NCBI RefSeq assembly: GCF_934371575.1
Contig: NZ_CAKRNY010000035.1
Span: 1 to 39,628, forward strand
Direction: 5' to 3'
DNA from: an uncultured Blautia sp.
GTDB taxonomy: Bacteria > Bacillota > Clostridia > Lachnospirales > Lachnospiraceae
Length of the DNA stretch: 39,628 nucleotides
The position numbers were made by a program, and so were the translations under genes. Below are positions 35,006-39,628 of this stretch, piece after piece (within the stretch, counting starts at the first letter, position 1; each line of letters begins with the position of its first letter). The notes under the pieces are model-generated. The model did not search any database. It was not told the origin of the DNA and saw nothing but the letters and a program-made list of their open reading frames with translations.

Positions 35006-35329
35006 TTACACCTCCTTGACTTTTACTGTCAAATATCGATTGTTATAACTATGCTCAATTTCTGTTAATCCGAGAATCAGGGAATCCATAAGAAGCTTCC
35101 CACGCTCTGTATTAGGATTTGTTCTAAAATGGATGGATACATATCCGTCATCCGCTTCCGCCTCAATCTGTTCTTCAGTAAATTTCTCAAGAGAATTCAC
35201 CGTAGTGATGATCAAGGCTGATACGGCAGCACATACAATATCCTGTCCCTCTTCGGCATAGCCTGCATGTCCTTTGGACAGAAAATCCAGATAAGAGCCT
35301 TTTCTCTTCTTAACTGTAATATTGATCAT
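35006..35329 (-). CDS. prp: ribosomal-processing cysteine protease Prp
   Basis: Prp (YsxB) cleaves the leader of L27 before ribosome assembly. The catalytic His (H21 in [11 protein letters not shown]) and Cys (C33 in DIVCAAVS) are both present, and 107 residues is normal. It is encoded between rplU and rpmA, so enzyme and substrate are made from one transcript. Confidence 0.95.
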   Translation of the reverse strand: MINITVKKRKGSYLDFLSKGHAGYAEEGQDIVCAAVSALIITTVNSLEKFTEEQIEAEADDGYVSIHFRTNPNTERGKLLMDSLILGLTEIEHSYNNRYLTVKVKEV

Positions 35330-35341
35330 AACAGCACCTGA

Positions 35342-35656
35342 TTAAGCGTTGATCTTTTCGATTTTAACTTTGGTGTACTGCTGTCTGTGACCGTTTTTCT
35401 TGTGATATCCAGTTTTTCTCTTGTACTTGTAAACGATGACTTTTTTAGCCTTTCCGTTCTCAACTACAGAAGCGGTAACACTGGCATCCTTAACGTCTTC
35501 TCCAACCTTTAATCCGTCATTGCTAACTGCAATTACAGAATCAAAAGTAACGGTTTCACCAGCTTCAACTCCGAGCTTCTCAACTCTGATTACGTCGCCT
35601 TCAGCAACTTTGTACTGTTTACCACCTGTTGCAATAATTGCGTACATTTGTGGCAC
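35342..35656 (-). CDS. rplU: 50S ribosomal protein L21
   Basis: A 104-residue L21, recognised by [14 protein letters not shown] at the start and [14 protein letters not shown] near the end. It binds 23S rRNA. It is the first gene of the eight-gene ribosome/NAD operon and has AGGAGGTG upstream. Confidence 0.97.
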   Translation of the reverse strand: MPQMYAIIATGGKQYKVAEGDVIRVEKLGVEAGETVTFDSVIAVSNDGLKVGEDVKDASVTASVVENGKAKKVIVYKYKRKTGYHKKNGHRQQYTKVKIEKINA

Positions 35657-35728
35657 CTCCTATAGACTTTACTCGCCAAATATGGTGGTCTCTCGACTCT
35701 TAAACCTCTTTGTGCGGCATACTCGATT
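35657..35728 (-). ncRNA. candidate L21 leader (5' UTR) region
   Basis: About 70 nt lie between the predicted start of transcription and the rplU start codon. L21 leader RNAs are known in Firmicutes and are thought to mediate autoregulation. Only short pairings (for example TGGC with GCCA flanking the ribosome site) can be seen by eye, so this call rests mainly on position. Confidence 0.4.
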
Positions 35729-35757
35729 ATAATAACAGGGAGATTTGGTTTCGTCAA
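35729..35757 (-). promoter_or_regulatory. candidate promoter of the rplU-rsfS operon
   Basis: On the - strand TTGACG (5/6), 17 nt, then TATTAT (5/6); a perfect TATAAT overlaps it 3 nt further on. A/T-rich 12-bp repeats lie directly upstream, where an UP element would be. Confidence 0.7.
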
Positions 35758-35763
35758 GAGGTT

Positions 35764-35799
35764 TTGTAAAAAAAATTGTAAAAAAATTTGTAAAAAAAT
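35764..35799. repeat. three tandem 12-bp A-tract repeats
   Basis: TTGTAAAAAAAA (35764-35775), TTGTAAAAAAAT (35776-35787) and TTGTAAAAAAAT (35788-35799) repeat with an exact 12-bp period. They sit 6 bp upstream of the rplU -35 and also in the region where transcripts of the RNase E/G gene would end. Confidence 0.85.
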
Positions 35800-35826
35800 A
35801 AAAATGAAAACCCATGTTTCTGGTTT
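35787..35826 (-). terminator. weak terminator after the RNase E/G gene
   Basis: On the - strand AAACC and GGTTT form a 5-bp stem with a 9-nt loop, followed by a long interrupted U tract that runs into the 12-bp repeats. The stem is weak and AT-poor pairing is short. Confidence 0.4.
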
Positions 35827-35878
35827 GCTGTTTGTAATAATTTCGAAAATACGAAAAAGGAGTTTTTTATAGTTTTAC

Positions 35879-37111
35879 TTAGAGCGAGTTCGAAAAATCT
35901 CCTGATTTTATCTGCCTGATTTCCTCTATAACTGGTCTTCTGACCTTCTTGCGTGTCATCTCCAGAATGTGAAGCGGCGTAATATCTATGGCTTTGCATT
36001 TCACCGGATCCTTCCTCAGATATTTCTGCAATACATGAAAAAGCTCGTCATTATGATCCGGGTTTGTCATATTAATAAAATCGATAAGAATAATTCCGGA
36101 CAGGTTGCGAAGCCGTAGTTGTCGTGAAATTTCCTTAGCTGCTTCCAGATTGATTTTTCGATAGGTTTCCTCGGCTTTCTTTTTTCCAGTAAATTTCCCG
36201 CTGTTTACGTCGATGGAAACAAAGGCTTCTGTCTGCTGGATCACAATAAAGCCTCCGCTGTTCAGCCAGATTTTTTCCTTCTGAATCTCATCCAGTGCGT
36301 TTTCCAGGCGGGAAAGCTTGTATAGTGGAAGAAGCTTGTCCTGATAAAAACGGGCTTTGCTTTCTTCCTCCGGACTTGTTTCCTTCAAATAAGAGGTGAT
36401 CTGCTGAAAAATTTCAGGATCATCAGTTACAATGTCCGTAAGATTTTCGCTGTAAATATCACGAAGAGTGGTAAGGTAAACCGGTTCTGTTTCGTAGAGA
36501 AGGCTGAAACAGGTGCGGCTTTTACCGTTGACAGCAACTTTTTCATACAGTGATTTCAAATAAGAAAGCTCCTGAAGGATTTCAGCCTTTTCAGCCTGGG
36601 CTGCGTTGGTGCGGACAATCAAGCCATAGTCCTTATCCGGACATGCAGCCTCTGCTTCCAGCCAGCTGGATAAAGTGTGGCGCTCCGTACCAGAGAGTTT
36701 TCCGGAAAGTCCAAATTTTTTTTCTCCTGTGGTGAGCACCAGATACTTACCTGTAAAATTTAAGTTTGCAGTCAGCGCGGGCAGCTTGCCCTTCATGGCA
36801 TCACGGCTTACCTGTACCAGAATCTGGTCACCTGGACGCAAGGGACTGCCAGGAGCTTTCCCGGAGGCATAGATAACCTGATCTGCTTCCTGAAGAGGAA
36901 AATAGCCGCGTACGCCAGGTGCAATAAGAACAAATGCTGCCTGAATATTAGAAGCAATATTTTCTACCTGACCCACATAAATATTTCCAAGAATGGACTG
37001 TCGGGCGGCTGTTTCCAGGCGAAGCTCCATAATCTGACCTTCTTCCTCGATTGCACAGGCATGGCATTTGTTACCGCTAAGTTCCATGGTTGTTAGAATT
37101 AATTTTGTCAC
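35879..37111 (-). CDS. rng: ribonuclease E/G family endoribonuclease
   Basis: A single-strand-specific endoribonuclease of the RNase E/G family, about 410 residues. An S1-like domain (about 38-120, ILGNIYVGQVENI) precedes the DNase I-like catalytic part, with metal-binding D301 (SIDVNSG) and D344 (LIDFINM). The C-terminal zinc-link CPxCxG of E. coli RNase E/G is absent; the protein ends shortly after TRKKVRRPVIEEI. GTG 37111 is chosen because AGGTG lies six bases upstream; a GTG at 37120 would overlap that site. It precedes rplU, as is common in Clostridia. Confidence 0.9.
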   Translation of the reverse strand: MTKLILTTMELSGNKCHACAIEEEGQIMELRLETAARQSILGNIYVGQVENIASNIQAAFVLIAPGVRGYFPLQEADQVIYASGKAPGSPLRPGDQILVQVSRDAMKGKLPALTANLNFTGKYLVLTTGEKKFGLSGKLSGTERHTLSSWLEAEAACPDKDYGLIVRTNAAQAEKAEILQELSYLKSLYEKVAVNGKSRTCFSLLYETEPVYLTTLRDIYSENLTDIVTDDPEIFQQITSYLKETSPEEESKARFYQDKLLPLYKLSRLENALDEIQKEKIWLNSGGFIVIQQTEAFVSIDVNSGKFTGKKKAEETYRKINLEAAKEISRQLRLRNLSGIILIDFINMTNPDHNDELFHVLQKYLRKDPVKCKAIDITPLHILEMTRKKVRRPVIEEIRQIKSGDFSNSL

Positions 37112-37131
37112 TTGATTCACCTGATTTAAGT

Positions 37132-37842
37132 CTATTGAACTTCCACGCCAAGGGATTCCAATGATACAAATTTATGTTTTTTCTCATTTCCAAGATCTGC
37201 ATATACTTCCAGACGATGAATCATGCAGGCAAATTCCGGAAGCTCCTGTCCAAGCCAGGCGGTAAATGCATCCATTACAGCATCTGGTTTGGTATAGTTG
37301 GCACTTGCAGAAGCGAGATTTAAGAAAATGCGGTTGTCATTCTGTAAATTCATTTTGTAAATAAAAGGTCTGATGTCTACCTGTTTTTCGCCTTTTTTTG
37401 TTTCTTTTGTAACAAGGATCTCAGGCTGCTTTAAAAATTCCGTAATTTTTGTCTGCCATCCATCTGCCGGTGCTTTTCCAGGACGGAACTCTACCAGATA
37501 ATCAGCTGCTGCCACCAGGGACATTGCCTTGCTTGCTTTTCCATCTTCCACCTGACGGGCACTCAAAACACGAATACCATCTACCATCTGGCTGTTAAGA
37601 CGCTGACAGATTTCATCGGTTGGAATCGTAACGGTGAGCTCCATATCGAAATATTCCCCTGTGCTGGTCACGCCAACTCCAAGAGGAGCAGCAAAGGACA
37701 TGATCATATGAGGGCTGTAACCTCCTGAAAAAGCAATTGGAAGCTCTGCGCGTCGAATGGCTTTCTGGAAGTAGCGCATGGTGTCAAGATGTCCTACAAA
37801 TTTCATAGGCCCCTCTTTTGTAAATTTAATTCTTACCTTCAT
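37132..37842 (-). CDS. TIGR03936/DUF2344 family radical SAM-associated protein
   Basis: A 236-residue protein of the DUF2344 family, which almost always accompanies or is fused to a TIGR03960 radical SAM protein. Typical blocks are KFVGHLDTMRYFQKAIRRA and FSGGYSPHMIMSFAAPLGVG. The biochemical role is unknown. ATG 37842 is used because AAGGAGG lies 8 nt upstream; it overlaps the end of the radical SAM gene by 17 bp, so the two are translationally linked. The RNase E/G gene follows 20 bp later. Confidence 0.9.
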   Translation of the reverse strand: MKVRIKFTKEGPMKFVGHLDTMRYFQKAIRRAELPIAFSGGYSPHMIMSFAAPLGVGVTSTGEYFDMELTVTIPTDEICQRLNSQMVDGIRVLSARQVEDGKASKAMSLVAAADYLVEFRPGKAPADGWQTKITEFLKQPEILVTKETKKGEKQVDIRPFIYKMNLQNDNRIFLNLASASANYTKPDAVMDAFTAWLGQELPEFACMIHRLEVYADLGNEKKHKFVSLESLGVEVQ

Positions 37843-39628
37843 AACATACGCCTCCTTCATAACGTCTTGCTCCGCAGCCTGCACATTTCTGACGGCAGTT
37901 TGGTGTAACTACTTCGCCTTTTGCCTGTTTCCACTCACGGATCAGGAACTCCTTGGTAACACCTGCATCTATGAAATCCCATGGGAGAATTTCATCTGTG
38001 CTTCTCTCTCGGAGTGTGTAGAATTCAATGTCAATTCCTGTTTCTGCAAAAGCCTCTTTCCAGATGTCGTAGCGGAAGCTTTCTGACCAGGCATCGTAAA
38101 GGGCACCTTTTTCATAGGCTTTTAAGATAACCTCAGAAGCACGGCGGTCACCTCTTGCAAGGAAGCCTTCCAGTGTGGTTACATCCGGTTCATGCCAGTT
38201 GTATTTAATACTCTTCTGGTTCAGCTGTGCACGGATTTCTTCTTTTACTACTTTTGCCTTGTCAATGAAATCCTGTTCTGTATACATTGGAGCCCACTGG
38301 AATGGGGTAAATGGCTTTGGTACAAAGAAGGATGTGCTGACTACGATCTGAACCTTTCCATGGCGTTTTTCCTTGGGAACGGTATCGTAATATTCTTCTG
38401 CAATACGCTCTGCCAGATGAGCAATTCCCTTCATATCTTCTTCGGTTTCAGTAGGAAGTCCAAGCATGAAATAAAGCTTCACACGGTTCCATCCGCCCAC
38501 AAATGCCTCATGCGCACCGTGAAGGATCACTTCTTCGGTAAGTCCTTTGTTAATTACATCACGGAGTCTCTGGGAACCAGCTTCCGGGGCAAAAGTAAGG
38601 CTGCTCTTCTTAATATCCTGAACCTTGCTCATAACATCCAGGGCAAAAGCGTCGATACGAAGTGACGGCAGGGAAATATTTACACCTGCGGACTTAAATT
38701 CGTCAATCAGGAAGTTTACCAGCTCTTCCAGGTGTGTGTAATCGCTGGAACTTAAGGAACTGAGGGAAATCTCCTCGTGACCGGAGTTCTGTAGCATGGC
38801 TCTTGCAGACTCTTTCAACTCCTCCACGTCACGTTCACGGAGCGGTCTGTAGATCATACCTGCTTGGCAGAAACGGCATCCACGGATACATCCACGCTGG
38901 ATTTCCAGAGTGACACGGTCCTGGGTGGCCTTGATAAAAGGAACAACCGGTTTCTCAATCGGACAATATCCTTTATCCATATCTACGATCAGCTGCTTCT
39001 GGACCTTCTGGGGAACTCCTGGGCGGTTGGGAGCAAAGGAAGCAATGGTACCGTCTTCCTTATAGGCAACATCATAAAAGGATGGAACATAAATTCCCGG
39101 AATCTGGGCTGCTTTCATAAGGAAGTTTTCCCTGCTGCCTCCTGCTGCCTTATTGGCCTTATATGCGTCAAAAAGAGCATCATAGACAGTCTCACCCTCT
39201 CCAATATAAAACAGGTCGAAGAACGGGGCCAGTGGCTCTGGATTATATGCACATGCACCGCCGCCAATGACGATAGGACATGATTCGTCTCGATCTCTTG
39301 CCATAAGCGGAATCTGGGAAAGATCCAGTGTCTGCAGCACATTGGTATAGCACATCTCATATCCAAGTGTAATGCAAAGGAAATCGAACTCCTTCACCGG
39401 ATCCTGGGACTCCAGGGCGAACAAAGGAATCTTCTGCTCCCGCATGATCTTGTCTAAATCAAGCCATGGGGAATAGACACGCTCACACCAGACGTCTGGG
39501 CGTTTGTTGAACATATTGTAGAGTAGCATCATGCCAAGGTTAGACATGCCTATCTCATAGACATCCGGGAAGCACATGGCAACTCTAATGTCAATTTGAG
39601 TCAGGTCTTTCATTACGGAATTGACTTC
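37826..39628 (-). CDS. TIGR03960 family B12-binding radical SAM protein (5' end outside window)
   Basis: A radical SAM protein with an N-terminal B12-binding-like Rossmann domain and a radical SAM core. The [4Fe-4S] cysteines are C242, C246 and C249 in GCIRGCRFCQAG, counted from the ATG at 39613. The C-terminal end has further cysteines (CRQKCAGCGARR). Reaction and substrate are unknown. The frame stays open from 39613 to the window edge and encodes EVNSV before MKD; homologues carry a longer N terminus ending in EVNSVMKD, so the gene continues past the right edge. It is the first of the pair with DUF2344. Confidence 0.92.
   Translation of the reverse strand, partial: EVNSVMKDLTQIDIRVAMCFPDVYEIGMSNLGMMLLYNMFNKRPDVWCERVYSPWLDLDKIMREQKIPLFALESQDPVKEFDFLCITLGYEMCYTNVLQTLDLSQIPLMARDRDESCPIVIGGGACAYNPEPLAPFFDLFYIGEGETVYDALFDAYKANKAAGGSRENFLMKAAQIPGIYVPSFYDVAYKEDGTIASFAPNRPGVPQKVQKQLIVDMDKGYCPIEKPVVPFIKATQDRVTLEIQRGCIRGCRFCQAGMIYRPLRERDVEELKESARAMLQNSGHEEISLSSLSSSDYTHLEELVNFLIDEFKSAGVNISLPSLRIDAFALDVMSKVQDIKKSSLTFAPEAGSQRLRDVINKGLTEEVILHGAHEAFVGGWNRVKLYFMLGLPTETEEDMKGIAHLAERIAEEYYDTVPKEKRHGKVQIVVSTSFFVPKPFTPFQWAPMYTEQDFIDKAKVVKEEIRAQLNQKSIKYNWHEPDVTTLEGFLARGDRRASEVILKAYEKGALYDAWSESFRYDIWKEAFAETGIDIEFYTLRERSTDEILPWDFIDAGVTKEFLIREWKQAKGEVVTPNCRQKCAGCGARRYEGGVCYEGKN

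Overview
The window reads as a chromosomal segment of a low-to-mid GC Firmicute of class Clostridia, most likely family Lachnospiraceae (Blautia/Ruminococcus-like). This is inferred from the gene orders (mutS-mutL-miaA; radC-mreBCD-pbp2-minDE-rodA; rng-rplU-prp-rpmA-obg-yhbY-nadD-yqeK-rsfS), the Shine-Dalgarno-rich starts with several TTG/GTG codons, the N-extended L27 with its Prp protease, and the protein sequences themselves. Coding density is very high. I see no rRNA, tRNA, CRISPR array, IS element or prophage, and no gene-free stretch longer than about 210 bp.

Left part, + strand (1-9967): mutS (5' end probably beyond the left edge), mutL and miaA form a repair/tRNA-modification operon. 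A PLP-dependent YnbB-type enzyme follows with its own promoter candidate, then two tandem flavoproteins (YhiN/HI0933 type and COG2509 type). A clear hairpin terminator ends this block.

Middle-left, + strand (9998-20243): radC heads a morphogenesis operon: a divergent mreB, mreC, mreD, a very large PBP2, minD, minE, rodA and a D,D-carboxypeptidase. It would provide the elongasome (MreBCD, PBP2, RodA), Min oscillation without MinC, and cross-link trimming. Next comes an unrecognised 139-aa P-loop protein as a single-gene unit with a strong promoter and terminator.

Middle-right, - strand (20268-30497): an orphan tyrosine recombinase; an AI-2E-type permease with dtd; a cytidylate-kinase-like protein; then the ylm/division-type cluster read as hlyD-like, yggS/ylmE, sepF, ylmH, aroB, lspA, rluD. 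lexA (+ strand) diverges from the hlyD-like gene, and degenerate SOS boxes overlap its promoter.

Right part, - strand (31433-39628): a radical SAM/B12 protein (5' end beyond the right edge), DUF2344 and RNase E/G, then a new promoter with phased A-tracts driving rplU-prp-rpmA-obg-yhbY-nadD-yqeK-rsfS. This ribosome-assembly and NAD-synthesis series converges on lexA at a shared hairpin.

Most of the window is conserved housekeeping DNA. The best candidates for something under-described are the monocistronic P-loop protein (19729-20148), the MreB with altered ATPase motifs, the roughly 240-residue insertion inside the PBP2 transpeptidase domain, MinDE without MinC, the orphan HlyD-like protein beside sepF/lexA, and the radical SAM + DUF2344 pair beside RNase E/G.
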